Shown here piece after piece: positions 43,392 through 53,459 of a stretch of DNA of 64,000 nucleotides; position 1 is the stretch's first letter, and the number at the start of each line of letters is the position of its first letter. Position numbers and translations under genes: made by a program. Source of the stretch: Kumtagia sp052180275 (lineage in GTDB: Bacteria > Pseudomonadota > Alphaproteobacteria > Rhizobiales > Rhizobiaceae); assembly GCF_052180275.1 (NCBI RefSeq), contig NZ_CP197465.1:5766001-5830000 (forward strand), in the 5' to 3' direction. The notes below the pieces were generated by a model that searched no databases, was not told the DNA's origin, and saw nothing but the letters and a program-made list of their open reading frames with translations.

Positions 43392-45653
43392 ATGCGGGAA
43401 GTCCAGGCGTTTCCGATCGCCATCATCGACGAGGATTATGAAGGCAAGAATGCCGCCGGCCGCGGCATGCAGCAACTCGCCGCCGCGATCGAAAAGGAAG
43501 GGTTTCGCGTGGTGGCCGGCGTCACCTACAAGGACGCCCAGCGACTCGCCAAGATCTTCAACAACGAATCCTGCTGGCTGGTGTCCGTCGACGGGTCCGA
43601 AGACTCGGCGACCAAATGGCAGATCCTCGAGGAGGTGCTGGCGGCAAAGCGAAGCCGCAACAACCGCTTGCCGATCTTCCTGTTCGGCGACGAGATGACG
43701 GCCGAGATGGTGCCGGCGAGCGTGCTGAAGCACGCCAACGCATTTATGCGCCTGTTCGAGGATTCTTCGGAATTCATGGCGCGCGTCATCGTGCGCGCCG
43801 CGGAACTCTATCTGGATCGGCTGCCGCCGCCGATGTTCAAGGCGTTGATGGAGTATACCCTTCAGGCGAGCTATTCTTGGCATACTCCCGGTCACGGCGG
43901 TGGCGTCGCGTTCCGCAAGAGCCCGGTGGGCCAGCTTTTCTACGAGTTTTTCGGCGAGAACACGCTGCGTTCCGACATATCCGTGTCGGTTGGCTCGCTC
44001 GGTTCGCTGCTCGACCATACCGGGCCGATCGCCGAAGGCGAGCGCAACGCCGCGCGCATCTTCGGTGCCGACGAGACGCTGTTCGTGGTCGGCGGCACAT
44101 CGACCGCCAACAAGATCGTCTGGCACGGAACGGTGGGCCGCGGCGATCTCGTGCTTTGCGACCGCAACTGCCACAAGTCGATCCTGCATTCGCTGATCAT
44201 GACCGGCGCGACGCCGATCTACCTGATCCCGTCGCGCAACGGCCTCGGGATCATCGGCCCGATTTCGCGGGACCAGTTCACACGCGAGTCGATCGAAAAG
44301 AAGATTTCTGAAAGCAAATTCGCCAAGGAGACCAACGGCAAAGTCCGCCTGATGGTGATGACCAACTCGACCTATGACGGCCTCTGCTACAATGTGGACG
44401 CCATCAAGGAACTGGTCGGCGACTTGGTCGAAATCCTGCATTTCGACGAGGCTTGGTACGCCTACGCCAATTTCCACGAATTCTACGACGGCTATCACGG
44501 TATTTCGTCCGGCAATCCGGCCCGCCCGGAGAAAGCCATAACCTTCACCACGCACTCGACCCACAAGCTGCTGGCGGCCTTGTCGCAGGCTTCCATGATC
44601 CACGTGCAGCATGCCGAGACCAAGCGGCTGGACATGGCCCGTTTCAACGACGCGTTCATGATGCACACGTCGACCTCGCCGCAATACGGAATCATCGCCT
44701 CCTGCGACGTCGCCGCCGCGATGATGGAGCAGCCGGCGGGCCGCGCCCTCGTGCAGGAGACGATCGAGGAGGCGCTGAGCTTCCGCCGCGCAATGTCCGC
44801 CGTCAAAAAACAGATCGAGGATTCGTGGTGGTTCGACGTCTGGCAGCCCGACGCGATCGCCGAGCGGCCGGCGGAAACCAAGGCCGAATGGATCCTGAAG
44901 CCGGGCGAGCGTTGGCATGGCTTCGAGGGCCTGGCCGAGAACCACGTCCTGGTCGACCCCATCAAGGTGACGATCCTCAGCCCCGGCCTGGCCGCCAATG
45001 GCGACATGCAGGATTTCGGCATTCCCGCGGCGGTTGTCGTAAAATTCCTTTCTTCGAGGCGGATCGAGATCGAAAAGACCGGGCTCTATTCGTTCCTCGT
45101 CCTGTTCTCGATGGGGATCACCAAGGGCAAGTGGAGTACGCTTGTCACCGAGTTGCTCAACTTCAAGGATCTCTATGACGCCAACGCCCCGCTGAAGAAC
45201 GTGCTGCCGTCATTGGCGGAGGCTCATCCCGATGCCTATGCGAATATGGGTCTCAAGGATTTGTGCGACATGGTGCATCGCACCTATCGCGAGGACAACC
45301 TGCCCAAGGCGCAGCGGGACATGTATACGACCCTGCCCGAGATGGCGATGCGGCCGGCAGACGCCTACGAATGCCTGGTGCGCGGCAACGTCGAGAGCGT
45401 CGAGATCGACCACCTGATGGGCCGCACGCTGGGCGTGATGGTTGTCCCTTATCCGCCCGGCATCCCGCTGATCATGCCCGGCGAACGGATCACGGCGGCG
45501 ACCAAATCCATCCACGACTACCTGATCTATGCGCGGGACTTCGACAAGAAGTTCCCAGGTTTCGAAACCGACATCCATGGCCTGCGCTTCGAGCACACAC
45601 CAAATGGCCGCCGCTACCTGATCGACTGCATCAGGGAGGGCGCGCGGAAATGA
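43392..45653 (+). CDS. Inducible-type arginine/lysine decarboxylase (AdiA/LdcI-like)
   Basis: 753 residues with the N-terminal wing domain (response-regulator-like, 1-130), a PLP fold-type I core and C-terminal domain. The PLP Lys is Lys392 in THSTHKLLAALSQASMIHV; HTPGHGGG, GGTSTANKIV, HFDEAWYAYANFHEFY are the other core motifs. The decamer-forming family decarboxylates arginine (AdiA) or lysine (LdcI) in the cytoplasm, using a proton and giving agmatine or cadaverine. The motif is midway between the two; Arg is favoured by the arginine context. Upstream gap of 248 bp likely holds the promoter. Confidence 0.9.
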   Translation: MREVQAFPIAIIDEDYEGKNAAGRGMQQLAAAIEKEGFRVVAGVTYKDAQRLAKIFNNESCWLVSVDGSEDSATKWQILEEVLAAKRSRNNRLPIFLFGDEMTAEMVPASVLKHANAFMRLFEDSSEFMARVIVRAAELYLDRLPPPMFKALMEYTLQASYSWHTPGHGGGVAFRKSPVGQLFYEFFGENTLRSDISVSVGSLGSLLDHTGPIAEGERNAARIFGADETLFVVGGTSTANKIVWHGTVGRGDLVLCDRNCHKSILHSLIMTGATPIYLIPSRNGLGIIGPISRDQFTRESIEKKISESKFAKETNGKVRLMVMTNSTYDGLCYNVDAIKELVGDLVEILHFDEAWYAYANFHEFYDGYHGISSGNPARPEKAITFTTHSTHKLLAALSQASMIHVQHAETKRLDMARFNDAFMMHTSTSPQYGIIASCDVAAAMMEQPAGRALVQETIEEALSFRRAMSAVKKQIEDSWWFDVWQPDAIAERPAETKAEWILKPGERWHGFEGLAENHVLVDPIKVTILSPGLAANGDMQDFGIPAAVVVKFLSSRRIEIEKTGLYSFLVLFSMGITKGKWSTLVTELLNFKDLYDANAPLKNVLPSLAEAHPDAYANMGLKDLCDMVHRTYREDNLPKAQRDMYTTLPEMAMRPADAYECLVRGNVESVEIDHLMGRTLGVMVVPYPPGIPLIMPGERITAATKSIHDYLIYARDFDKKFPGFETDIHGLRFEHTPNGRRYLIDCIREGARK

Positions 45654-48013
45654 TCCCTCGCGACGTCAAGGCTCCGACGGTCGCCATACCGTTCAATCAT
45701 CTGCTGAAGATCGTTGCCATCGTCGACGAGAAGAACCCTCAAACCAGGGAGCTTCTCGACCACATCGCCGCGGAAAACTTCGAAATCGAAATCAGCGACA
45801 ATTTTGCCCGTGACGTCTCCGAGGATTCGGAGGTTGGCGCATACATCGCCATGGTCGATGGGGATCGCTTGCAAAGCGCGCGCGAACTGGCGCTTGCCGT
45901 GCGCGGGATCGGGTTCCAGACACCGCTTTGGGCGCTGGCCGATTCGCGAAAACTTTCGGAAATGGCTGTGCTCGACCTTACCGGGCAGGTGGACGGCTAC
46001 ATCTATCTCGGCCAGCAGACACCGGCCTTCTACGCCAAGAAGGTCATCGCCAGCCTGATGATGTACGGGCGGACCCTGTTGCCGCCGTTCTTCGGCGGGC
46101 TGATGGCCTATGACGGCGAAGCCAACATCGCCTTCGATTGCCCTGGTCACCAGGGCGGACAGTTCTACCGGAAATCTCCCGCCGGCCAGCTCTTCTTCAA
46201 GCATTTTGGCGAGAGCATTTTCCGCAATGACCTTTGCAATGCCGATGTCGATCTCGGCGATCTGCTCATCCACGAGGGTCCGGCTGTCGAGGCGCAGCGC
46301 TATGCGGCAAAAGTGTTCGGCGCCGACAAGACCTACTTCGTGCTGAACGGCACGAGCACCTCCAACAAGATTGTGACGAACGCTGTGCTGAAGCGCGGCG
46401 ATCTGGTCCTGTTCGACCGCAACAACCACAAATCCCTGCACCAGGGCGCCTTGGTGCAGGCCGGCGCCATTCCGATCTTTTTGCCGACAGCCCGCAACGC
46501 CTTCGGCATGATCGGCGCGGTCGACTGGGATGCCTGGGACGAGACCTATCTGCGCGACCAGATCCGCGCCAATCCCCTGCTCAAGGACAAGGCGCGCGCC
46601 GACGTCGATCGCCCGTTCCGGCTCGCCTGCATCCAGCTCGCGACCTATGACGGCACGGTCTACAACGTCCGCAAGGTGTTGGAGAAGATCGGCCATCTCT
46701 GCGACTACGTGCTCTGGGACGAGGCGTGGATCGGCTACAATGCGTTCCACCCGCTCTTCGAAGACCACAGCCCGATGCGGCTGGAAGCGCCGGACCCTGA
46801 GATGGCGGGGCTGTTTTCCACCCAGTCTGTGCACAAGCAGGGCGCCGGCTTCTCGCAGGCGTCGCAGATCCACAAACGAGACGACCACATTCGCGGCCAG
46901 CGCCGCTATGTCGAGCACAAGCGCTTCAACGAATCGTTCCTGATGAACGCCTCGACATCGCCGTTCTATCCGCTGTTTGCCTCCATCGAGGTCAACGCCA
47001 AGATCCACGAAGGCAAGGCCGGCGAGATGCTCTGGGACCGGTGCATCGCGCTGGGCATCGAATGCCGGAAGAAGTTCCGCGAATTCGGCCAGTACTATCG
47101 TGAGAACGGCCGGGACGAGCAGGACAAATGGTTCTTCGACCCGTTTGTGCCCGACAAAGTGACGATCCGTAAGTCGGCGTTTACGGAAGACGTCACCGAC
47201 GTTCCCTGGGAAAGCCTGCCCACCGACGTGCTGAAGCGCGAACAGCAATGCTGGAATTTCCATCCGCAGGCACGCTGGCACGGCTACGCGGGTTATGTCG
47301 ACGGCTATGCGATGGTCGACCCCAACAAGCTGGCCCTTCTCACCCCGGGCATTGATCGCACGACCGGCGACTATCTGAGCTTCGGCGTGCCAGCGACCGT
47401 GGTCGCCAATTATCTGCGCGAGCAGCGCGTCGTGGCCGAGAAGTGCGACCTCAACAGCGTGCTGTTCCTGATGACGCCCGCCGAGGATGAGAGCAAGCTC
47501 AACACGCTGATCGCCAAGCTGGTCCGTTTCAAGAACCTCTGGGACCGCGACGCGCCCCTGCCGGACGTGCTGCCGACGGTCTGCGCGGCCAACAGTGCCC
47601 GTTATGCCGGATACACGATCCGCCAGATCTGCAACGAGATGCATGACTTCTACCGCTCCGCCAACATCAAGGATCTGCAGCGGCGATGCTTCCGGGCCAC
47701 GAGTTTTCCGGAACTCGCCATGTCGCCGGAGGATGCTTATGCGGCGCTGGTGGCCAACGATGTCGACTATGTCCCCTTGGACGACATCAAGGACCGCGTG
47801 TCGGCCACGCTCGCGCTTATCTACCCGCCCGGCATTGGCGTGATCGTGCCCGGCGAGCGCTGGGACGAACGGGCCCAGCCGATGCTGGATTATTTCCATG
47901 CCTTCGAGGAGTCGTTCAATCGATTTCCGGGCTTCAACTACGAGGTGCAGGGCGTCTTCCAGGAGAAGATCGACGGCCGCATCAAGTTCCACACCTACGT
48001 GGTCCGAGCGTGA
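45650..48013 (+). CDS. speF: Ornithine decarboxylase, inducible type
   Basis: 787 residues. Strong SpeF/SpeC-type sequence: FDCPGHQGGQFYRKSPAGQLFFKHFGESIFRND, NGTSTSNKIV, PLP Lys396 in STQSVHKQGAGFSQASQIHK, RRYVEHKRFNESFLMNASTSPFYPLFASIEVNAK. It turns ornithine into putrescine with proton uptake. ATG at 45650 overlaps the upstream stop (ATGA), so the two decarboxylases are translationally coupled. The next gene is a PotE-like antiporter, the same order as speF-potE in enterics. Symbol given for similarity; constitutive SpeC cannot be excluded. Confidence 0.9.
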   Translation: MIPRDVKAPTVAIPFNHLLKIVAIVDEKNPQTRELLDHIAAENFEIEISDNFARDVSEDSEVGAYIAMVDGDRLQSARELALAVRGIGFQTPLWALADSRKLSEMAVLDLTGQVDGYIYLGQQTPAFYAKKVIASLMMYGRTLLPPFFGGLMAYDGEANIAFDCPGHQGGQFYRKSPAGQLFFKHFGESIFRNDLCNADVDLGDLLIHEGPAVEAQRYAAKVFGADKTYFVLNGTSTSNKIVTNAVLKRGDLVLFDRNNHKSLHQGALVQAGAIPIFLPTARNAFGMIGAVDWDAWDETYLRDQIRANPLLKDKARADVDRPFRLACIQLATYDGTVYNVRKVLEKIGHLCDYVLWDEAWIGYNAFHPLFEDHSPMRLEAPDPEMAGLFSTQSVHKQGAGFSQASQIHKRDDHIRGQRRYVEHKRFNESFLMNASTSPFYPLFASIEVNAKIHEGKAGEMLWDRCIALGIECRKKFREFGQYYRENGRDEQDKWFFDPFVPDKVTIRKSAFTEDVTDVPWESLPTDVLKREQQCWNFHPQARWHGYAGYVDGYAMVDPNKLALLTPGIDRTTGDYLSFGVPATVVANYLREQRVVAEKCDLNSVLFLMTPAEDESKLNTLIAKLVRFKNLWDRDAPLPDVLPTVCAANSARYAGYTIRQICNEMHDFYRSANIKDLQRRCFRATSFPELAMSPEDAYAALVANDVDYVPLDDIKDRVSATLALIYPPGIGVIVPGERWDERAQPMLDYFHAFEESFNRFPGFNYEVQGVFQEKIDGRIKFHTYVVRA

Positions 48014-48046
48014 CCGGCCGGGGCGAGACACTGGGGAGGACTGGCT

Positions 48047-49405
48047 ATGGCTGAACAGCCGAAACGCATGAACCTGATCCAGTTGACCTTCATCGTCGCG
48101 GTCAACATGATGGGCTCGGGCATCATCATGCTGCCGACCAACATGGCGAAGGTCGGCGCGATCTCGCTGCTGTCCTGGATCGTAACCGCGCTGGGCTCCA
48201 TGGCGATCGCCTACGGTTTTGCGCAGGCTGGGCTATTCAATCAACGGCCGGGCGGCATGTCTGCCTATGCCGAAGATGCCTATGGAAAATCCGGCTATTT
48301 CCTCGTCTTCCTCCTCTATTTCCTGTCGCTGGCCATCGGCAACGTCGCGATCGGCATCTCGGCCGTCGGATACCTCGCATCATTCTTCCCCTGGCTTTCA
48401 TCGACGCCGGTGGCCACCTGCATCGGGGTCATCGCCCTGCTGTGGCTGACCACGGCCGCGAATTTCGGCGGTCCGAGCGTCACCGGGCGCATCGGTTCCT
48501 TCACCGTCTGGGGCGTCATCATTCCGGTCGGACTACTCTCGATCATCGGCTGGTTCTGGTTCAGTTCGGCGACCTTCGCGGCCGCCTGGAACCCGCATGG
48601 ACTGAGCCTGGCGGAAGGCATGGGTTCCAGTATCGCGCTGACGCTCTGGGCTTTCCTCGGCATGGAATCGGCCGCGCAAAACTCCGCCGCGGTCGAGAAT
48701 CCGAAGCGCGACGTTCCGCTGGCATGCCTGTTCGGCACGCTCGGCGCGGCGGTCATCTACATCCTTTCGACAACGGTCATCCAAGGCATTGTGCCGAACG
48801 AGGAACTCGCCAAATCGACAGGTCCGTTCGGCTTGGCCTATGCCCACATGTTCAGTCCGGTCGTCGGCTCGATCATCATGATCCTTGCGATCGTCGCCTG
48901 CCTGGGCTCGTTGCTGGGATGGCAGTTCACCCTTGCCCAGACCGGAAAATCCGCTGCAGATGAACGGATGTTCCCCGCCTTCTTTAGCAAGGTCAACCGA
49001 ATGGGCGCGCCTGTCACCGGGATGATCGTGCTTGGAATAGTCCAGACGCTGCTCGCTCTGTCGACCATATCGCCGACCCTGAGCGAGCAGTTTTCCGCCC
49101 TGGTCAATCTCGCGGTCGTGACCAATGTGATACCTTACATCATCTCGCTGTCGGCACTGATCATTATGATGAAGTCGGCTGGCGTCGGCGGCGCAAAGTA
49201 CAATTTCAACGTCGCCATCGCCCTGGTGGCGATGCTCTACAGCACCTACGCGCTCTATGCGTCCGGCCATTCCGCTGTCATGGGCGGCATGCTGGTGACC
49301 GCCATCACCTTCATCATCTGGGGCTTCATCGCTCCTCGTTTCTCGGCACGAACGGAAGCGGCGAGCGGACGCAAGCCTGCCGTGCACGGGCTTGCGGCAG
49401 AGTAG
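48047..49405 (+). CDS. potE: Putrescine/ornithine antiporter PotE-like
   Basis: 452 residues, 12 spans, APC family. It follows the enteric PotE closely: MMGSGIIMLPTNMAKVGAISLLSWIVTALGSMA, GGMSAYAEDAYGKSGYFL, SAVGYLASFFPWL, ITVWGV-like FTVWGVIIPVGLLSIIGWFWFS, SSIALTLWAFLGMESAAQNSAAVENPKRDVPLA, GSLLGWQFTLAQTGKSAADE. It exchanges external ornithine for internal putrescine. It lies 33 nt after the decarboxylase, completing an acid-consuming cycle. Confidence 0.93.
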   Translation: MAEQPKRMNLIQLTFIVAVNMMGSGIIMLPTNMAKVGAISLLSWIVTALGSMAIAYGFAQAGLFNQRPGGMSAYAEDAYGKSGYFLVFLLYFLSLAIGNVAIGISAVGYLASFFPWLSSTPVATCIGVIALLWLTTAANFGGPSVTGRIGSFTVWGVIIPVGLLSIIGWFWFSSATFAAAWNPHGLSLAEGMGSSIALTLWAFLGMESAAQNSAAVENPKRDVPLACLFGTLGAAVIYILSTTVIQGIVPNEELAKSTGPFGLAYAHMFSPVVGSIIMILAIVACLGSLLGWQFTLAQTGKSAADERMFPAFFSKVNRMGAPVTGMIVLGIVQTLLALSTISPTLSEQFSALVNLAVVTNVIPYIISLSALIIMMKSAGVGGAKYNFNVAIALVAMLYSTYALYASGHSAVMGGMLVTAITFIIWGFIAPRFSARTEAASGRKPAVHGLAAE

Positions 49406-49425
49406 GCGTCGAGAGGAGATCGGTC

Positions 49426-50361
49426 ATGTCCAATGAACGGAACACCCACCGCCGCTATCGGGTCGTGGCTTGGCTTGCGGCAGGCTTTGCACTCAACGCG
49501 ATGCTTCTCGGCGCCACCTCCGTGCAAGCGGCGGCCCTCGACAAGATCCGCCAGGCAGGCAAGGTGACATTTGGCTATTGGGCGGACGCACGCCCGTTTT
49601 CCTTCGCGGAAGGAAGCGGCGGGCCGGCCGGCTATTCGGTCGCCCTGTGCGGCAAGGTTGCAGAGGAGATCAAGGCCGAACTCGGCGTAGCCGAGTTGGA
49701 CGTCGAGTGGGTGCCCATAACGCTCGGGGAACATTTTGCAGCGCTCGAACAGGGCAAGATCGATCTCGTGTGCGCAAGCTCTTCCGTCACGCTGGAGGCC
49801 CGCAAGCAGGCTTCCTTCTCCATCCCCATCTATCCGGGCGGCATCGCAGCGATGCTGCGGGCCGACTCGTCGAAGGCCTTGCAGGATGTGCTTGCGGGGC
49901 GTCCGGCGTCGGGACCGATCTGGCGCGGATCGCCGGCCCAGATCGTGACCGGCAAGACGTTCGCGGTGGTCAAGGACACCACGGGCGAAGCCTGGCTATC
50001 GGAGCGGCTCCAGCATTTTCAGCTCACTGCCACCGTTGTTCCGGTCGCCGACTACAAGGCCGGGGTGTCGAGCGTACTGGATGGCACGTCGAACGTCTTC
50101 TTCGGCGAACGTCCTACCCTGATCGAAGCTGCCGCAGGCAGTCCGTCGCCTGACGACCTGATCATCCTCGACAGGCTTTTCACATCCGAGCCCGTTGCCT
50201 TGGCGATGGCCAGAAACGACGACGATTTCAGGCTCGTGGTGGATCGCGCGCTGAGCGAATTCTTTCCATCCACCGACTTTCGGGAACTCTATACCAAATG
50301 GTTCGGTGCACCCGATGACAGGATCGTCACCTTCATCCGTCAGAGCGCCCTGCCGGAGTAG
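49426..50361 (+). CDS. Periplasmic amino-acid-type solute-binding protein
   Basis: 311 residues. An N-terminal signal (RYRVVAWLAAGFALNAMLLGATSVQAAA) is followed by a type-3 periplasmic binding protein fold: TFGYWADARPFSFAEGSGGPAGYSVALCGKVAEEIKAELG, the DLVCASSSVT region, ERPTLIEAAAG, and PVALAMARNDDDFRLVVDRAL. No ABC permease or ATPase gene is next to it, so it may serve a distant importer or a sensor. GGAGATCGG precedes the ATG. Its position after potE suggests an amino-acid or amine ligand. Confidence 0.85.
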   Translation: MSNERNTHRRYRVVAWLAAGFALNAMLLGATSVQAAALDKIRQAGKVTFGYWADARPFSFAEGSGGPAGYSVALCGKVAEEIKAELGVAELDVEWVPITLGEHFAALEQGKIDLVCASSSVTLEARKQASFSIPIYPGGIAAMLRADSSKALQDVLAGRPASGPIWRGSPAQIVTGKTFAVVKDTTGEAWLSERLQHFQLTATVVPVADYKAGVSSVLDGTSNVFFGERPTLIEAAAGSPSPDDLIILDRLFTSEPVALAMARNDDDFRLVVDRALSEFFPSTDFRELYTKWFGAPDDRIVTFIRQSALPE

Positions 50362-50460
50362 GTTCTTGAAGCTTCGCGCGGAATTGAACCACTTCACGGC
50401 AACAATGGTCAGGATATTTGGTATCGTACCGGCATCACCATGATTCGAAGGGGACGATTC

Positions 50461-51315
50461 ATGAAACAGTTTTCGCTCTATCTGTCGCGCAGCGTGCATA
50501 GGACAATTGCCTTTCTCGCTGTACTTGTATTCTGCGGAAGTCAGGTGATGACATGCGCTTCGGCCGCGGAGCAGGATATCGCGCCCGGCGAGGAGTACGC
50601 CCCGCTCGCGACCACGCCCGGAGTTCCCTTCGACATCGCCTTTGGAGTCTCATTGACGACCGACTATGTCTCGCGCGGCATAACCAACAACAACAGCTCG
50701 CCGGCAATTCAAGGCTACATCGAACCTTATATCGAGCTGCCTACTATCGGCACGGCCTATGTGAATGTCTGGGCGTCCAACGTCGACTACGGCGAAGGGT
50801 TCGAGGGCGCGGAGATCGATGTCGCGGCGGGTATCAGGCCGCAATTCGGCCAGCTTTCCCTGGACCTCGGCTATGTCCATTATTTCTACTCGCCGAAGCA
50901 TGTCAGTCCCGACTACGGCGAAATCTTCGCCAAGGCCGACTACAATTTCGACGACAAGCTCACGGTCGGCGCGCGCGTCTTCTTCGCGCCGGACTACAAC
51001 CAGAGCGGAAACACAGCCACCTGGGTCGCTGCCGGCGTCAGGGTGCCGTTGCCCAATGACTTCTCGGTCTATGGCGGCATCGGATACCAGTTCTTCGAGG
51101 ACCCCGACGCTTTCGAGCAGCTCGCCTGGACAGCGGGCCTGTCTTACAACTGGAAGGCCGTCACTTTGGATCTGCGCTACTGGGGCACGGATCTCTCGGA
51201 TAACGAATGCGTCGCCCGCAGCGGTTTCTCGGACGGTTGCGACTCGCGCGTCGTCGCGACAATATCCTTTGACACGAGCTGGTCGGAAGCCAAGGACTGG
51301 ATGACTGGCAAATAG
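50461..51315 (+). CDS. TorF-like putative outer-membrane porin
   Basis: 284 residues from ATG 50461, preceded by GAAGGGGA. A signal peptide (SVHRTIAFLAVLVFCGSQVMTCASAAE) leads to a beta-barrel: alternating strands such as FGVSLTTDYVSRGITNNNSSPAIQGYIEPYIEL, TAYVNVWASNVDYGE, EIDVAAGIRPQFGQLSLDLGYVHYFY, YGEIFAKADYNFDDKLTVGARVFFAPDYNQSG, which match the TIGR02001-type (TorF) porin family. It may admit small cations or amines. It stands alone with a 98-bp upstream gap. Confidence 0.85.
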   Translation: MKQFSLYLSRSVHRTIAFLAVLVFCGSQVMTCASAAEQDIAPGEEYAPLATTPGVPFDIAFGVSLTTDYVSRGITNNNSSPAIQGYIEPYIELPTIGTAYVNVWASNVDYGEGFEGAEIDVAAGIRPQFGQLSLDLGYVHYFYSPKHVSPDYGEIFAKADYNFDDKLTVGARVFFAPDYNQSGNTATWVAAGVRVPLPNDFSVYGGIGYQFFEDPDAFEQLAWTAGLSYNWKAVTLDLRYWGTDLSDNECVARSGFSDGCDSRVVATISFDTSWSEAKDWMTGK

Positions 51316-51426
51316 GAAAGTGGCTACACGACATTTTGCCGGCCGGCTCCATAGGGCAGCCGGGACGATGTAGTGGGGCAGGCAATTGCCTTATCCCATT
51401 CCGATCGAGCCCCGGCGGACTCGAGG

Positions 51427-51888
51427 TTAAGGCGAGCATTTCTGATATTCGCGCGAGATCTCGGGAAAATCCGGGTCGATGCGATGGAAATGTTGAGCGT
51501 CGACCAGTTTGAGAGAGACCGAAATCTCGTCGAACATAATCGAACTGGCGCAGTTCAGGCTTACCTTATACAGGCCCTGGTTCTCGCTTACACGGCCGAT
51601 GCTGCAAGTCGACATCGGTCCGATCATTGTTTTCCCTCGGATGATTATACCCGTGTTGACGGACGAACCCCTGTCGCGGAATTCCGGCTGGCCGTTGGAG
51701 AACTCGAACACTTGCGGGCACTCAGTGCCGACCATGCTCCACGCCCCTTGAAGCGCGCCCTCCGACTGAGCCAGCGCCTCGCCGCCCGTAAGCACAGACG
51801 CGAACACCACGAGGCTCGCCGATAGCCTCCAGCGATACACCAGAGATGCAGGCTTTCCACGCCTTTTGGTGTCCTTCAACGTTCGCAT
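51427..51888 (-). CDS. Secreted hypothetical protein
   Basis: 153 residues from ATG 51888. A signal-like start (RWRLSASLVVFASVLTGGEALAQ) is cut after ALA-Q. The mature part has four cysteines (ECPQVFEF...STCSIGRV...NCASSI...YQKCSP) and the pattern GAWSMVGTECPQVFEFSNGQPEF, reminiscent of small rhizobial periplasmic proteins. Function unknown. The frame extends 5' of this ATG but without support. Convergent with the porin gene; 53 nt before the start of the next gene's stop. Confidence 0.65.
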   Translation of the reverse strand: MRTLKDTKRRGKPASLVYRWRLSASLVVFASVLTGGEALAQSEGALQGAWSMVGTECPQVFEFSNGQPEFRDRGSSVNTGIIIRGKTMIGPMSTCSIGRVSENQGLYKVSLNCASSIMFDEISVSLKLVDAQHFHRIDPDFPEISREYQKCSP

Positions 51889-51941
51889 CGCGGCTAACCT
51901 CTCCCGAAAGACATTTTCTCCGAAACTCGCTCGTCGCCGGT

Positions 51942-53297
51942 TTACCCGCTCTGAAACCGGGAATATCGCCACTTGATCGCGACATGGATGGGGACGCCGG
52001 CAAGGATGAGCAGGAATCCGAGAAAGACCGTTTCGGCACCGGCTCCATAGACCGCCCATACCGCGTAGACGAAGCCCACGAGCCCAAGCAAGGCGATCTT
52101 CAGTTTGCCGGGACCGGGGGTAAATCGACCCGTCCGCAGCGCTATCATCATCTCGGCGAGCGAACAGAGCGCATAGGGCAGCAGGCTCGACATGACCGCG
52201 AGCAGGATGATCTTATTGAAGGCCCCGACAAGGCCATGTGCGAAGTTCATGATGACAAGCAGCGATGCCAGCGCATTCGAGAAGATCAGCGCGTTGGCAG
52301 GCGTTCCGTAGCGGCAAAGATGCCCCATGCGTTCCGGGAAGACGCGGTCGAGAGCCGCGCCGTAGGGGACCTGCCCGGTCAGCAGGGTAAACCCATTGAG
52401 CGTGCCGAAGGTGGAGATAATCGCGCCGATGGCGACCAGCACTCCCCCGACCTCTCCCCACATCCGACGCGAGACTTCGGCAAGCGGAGCCGATGAGGTC
52501 GCCAGCGTCGCTGAAGGCACCACGCCAATGGCAACGGTGGTGACCGCGATGTAGACCGCCGCTGCGATCAGCACACCTACGATTGTGGCGCGGGGAATGG
52601 TTTTCTCCGGATCGACGACCGAGCCTGAAGGAACCGTGGCCGACTCGAGGCCGAGATAGGCCCACAGGGTCAGCGCCGCAGCCGCCGAGATGGCGGCGAG
52701 ATTGGATTGTCCGCTGGTGTTTAGCGGTGAAAAGTTGGCCGGTTCGACCCAGAAAAAGCCAACCGTCCCTATCAACCCCAGCGGAACCAGCTTCAATATG
52801 GTGGTCGCAATCTGAACGAGACCGGCCCCCGCCACGCCGCGGACATTCACCAGCGTAAGGGTCCAGATGGCCGCCAGCGCAACCAGGAGGCTGTAGGTGT
52901 TCGAATCCCTGATCGACGGAAAAAGATAGCCAACATATCCAGCCAAAGCGACTGCGACCGCCGCATTGCCTGTCCAAAGAGCGATCCAATAGCCCCAGGC
53001 AATGATGAAGCCGGCGAATTCACCGTAACCCGCTTCGGTATAGGCGTATGGGCCACCGGTCTTTGTCACGATCCGCGACAACCTGCCGAAGATGATCGCC
53101 AGAACCAATGCGCCAAACGATGTCACGACCCATCCGGCCAGCGATATCGGCCCGAAGGCTGCCAAGGATGCGGGAAGCAGGAATATGCCCGATCCGATCA
53201 TGTTGCCGACGACCAAAGCCGTGCACGCGGCCAGTCCGAGCCCGCTGGATTTATCCTGTGCCGTTATCGAGGTCGCATTGTCTTGTCGCGACATCAA
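51942..53297 (-). CDS. APC-family amino-acid permease, AdiC-like
   Basis: 451 residues, 12 spans. GLAACTALVVGNMIGSGIFLLPASL has the GSG substrate motif; TKTGGPYAYTEAGYGEFAGFIIAWGYWIALW, LGLESATVPSGSVVDPEKTIPRATIVG and LTGQVPYGAALDRVFPERMG are close to the permease at 40392, so the two are paralogues. Expected to swap an amino acid for its amine or for another amino acid. It could be the arginine/ornithine exchanger for the arcA-arcB genes at 62 kb, but it is distant from them. Confidence 0.87.
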   Translation of the reverse strand: MMSRQDNATSITAQDKSSGLGLAACTALVVGNMIGSGIFLLPASLAAFGPISLAGWVVTSFGALVLAIIFGRLSRIVTKTGGPYAYTEAGYGEFAGFIIAWGYWIALWTGNAAVAVALAGYVGYLFPSIRDSNTYSLLVALAAIWTLTLVNVRGVAGAGLVQIATTILKLVPLGLIGTVGFFWVEPANFSPLNTSGQSNLAAISAAAALTLWAYLGLESATVPSGSVVDPEKTIPRATIVGVLIAAAVYIAVTTVAIGVVPSATLATSSAPLAEVSRRMWGEVGGVLVAIGAIISTFGTLNGFTLLTGQVPYGAALDRVFPERMGHLCRYGTPANALIFSNALASLLVIMNFAHGLVGAFNKIILLAVMSSLLPYALCSLAEMMIALRTGRFTPGPGKLKIALLGLVGFVYAVWAVYGAGAETVFLGFLLILAGVPIHVAIKWRYSRFQSG

Positions 53298-53459
53298 AAC
53301 GGCTTTCGAGCCGTTGCGAGGAAGTATGGGATCGGAAGCATCGCCTGAGCGCCATGTTTGAATGGTTTGGCCTGCTTCACACTATCGCAAGATGGCGTTG
53401 GACCGAGGTAACTTACGGTCAACTTGGCCTTCGCCACATCCGGCAAAGAAAGCGGCAGG

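Noticed and set aside
45614..48031. An 805-codon open frame opposite the ornithine decarboxylase, and a 562-codon frame opposite the first decarboxylase (43257-44945)
   Set aside because: They are mirror frames of high-GC real genes, with no family motif and His/Asp/Arg-rich composition typical of antisense translation.
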